Shown here: piece after piece, positions 63,986 to 64,000 of the stretch
How positions within the stretch are numbered: position 1 is the first letter of the stretch
How the letters are laid out: every line of letters starts with the position of its first letter
From: Sternotherus odoratus
Lineage: Eukaryota > Chordata > Testudines > Kinosternidae
Assembly (NCBI GenBank): GCA_032164245.1
Contig: JAVMKO010000206.1
Span: forward strand, 328,401 to 392,400
Length of the DNA stretch: 64,000 nucleotides
Direction: 5' to 3'
Notes under the pieces: generated by a model
The model's database searches: none
What the model saw: only the letters and a program-made list of their open reading frames with translations
What the model was told of the DNA's origin: nothing
Program-made: the position numbers and the translations under genes

Positions 63986-64000
63986 CCCGGGAGCTCCCCA
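63986..64000 (+). other. Non-repeat right edge, possibly integrase resuming
   Basis: After GATGCGTGC the sequence leaves the array consensus and reads CCCGGGAGCTCCCCA. With the preceding GTG it translates as VPRELP, which fits the place in gypsy integrases where a V(G/P)-(I/V)P-(K/R)E stretch follows the helix ending in FARVG. Only 15 bases are available, so this is weak. Confidence 0.3.

Overview
This window is vertebrate nuclear DNA, most probably from a turtle. Four things point there: a KRAB zinc-finger gene of the reptile type, a CR1 LINE 3' end, many hAT-type DNA transposons with 8-bp target duplications, and a GC-rich minisatellite-laden half (about 33-64 kb) of the kind seen on reptilian microchromosomes. 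The species call is inference; no search was possible.

Layout. (1) 1-11 kb holds one KRAB C2H2 zinc-finger gene on the + strand (exons at 983-1015, 1706-1832, 9137-9250, 9617-10635; 427 codons if spliced as read). Its 7.3-kb second intron is a nested stack: an old minus-strand hAT (about 2436-8940) was hit by a solo LTR (4427-8167), which was hit by a second hAT (5101-7744), which carries a 2.1-kb array of about 50-bp repeats. (2) 11-17.4 kb is dead transposon material: a Myb/SANT-domain transposon gene, then a decayed endogenous retrovirus (gag, protease and polymerase pieces) interrupted by an LTR-like block and a hAT MITE. (3) 17.4-31 kb is a cluster of ten tRNA-like loci (Ser x3, Lys x2, initiator Met, elongator Met, Gln, Asn, Glu). 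Two look intact (Glu-CTC, Met-CAT); the rest are decayed. The cluster also holds a 0.7-kb-arm inverted repeat with ZNF143-like promoter motifs, a 1-kb hAT with a G-rich array, a LINE endonuclease scrap and a CR1 3' end. (4) 32.6-47.6 kb starts with a CpG-island promoter. After it come repeated three-exon coiled-coil modules and exons recognisable as centrobin (CNTROB). The modules are separated by 60-bp minisatellites that appear to have driven unequal crossover, including a 3.17-kb tandem duplication. Several modules carry splice-site or frame lesions. (5) 47.8-48.7 kb is a Ty3/gypsy pol fragment in which protease is followed directly by integrase, as in Gmr1-like elements. The integrase reading frame runs into (6) a roughly 15.3-kb, very GC-rich minisatellite filling the rest of the window to about 63,985. 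The last ~15 bases leave the repeat and could be integrase again.

The huge open frames in the 5-7.5 kb and 48.7-64 kb arrays are by-products of stop-poor GC-rich repeats, not genes. The credible protein-coding content is the KRAB-ZNF gene, a small candidate coiled-coil gene (33,494-38,684), and a duplicated, partly broken centrobin locus.
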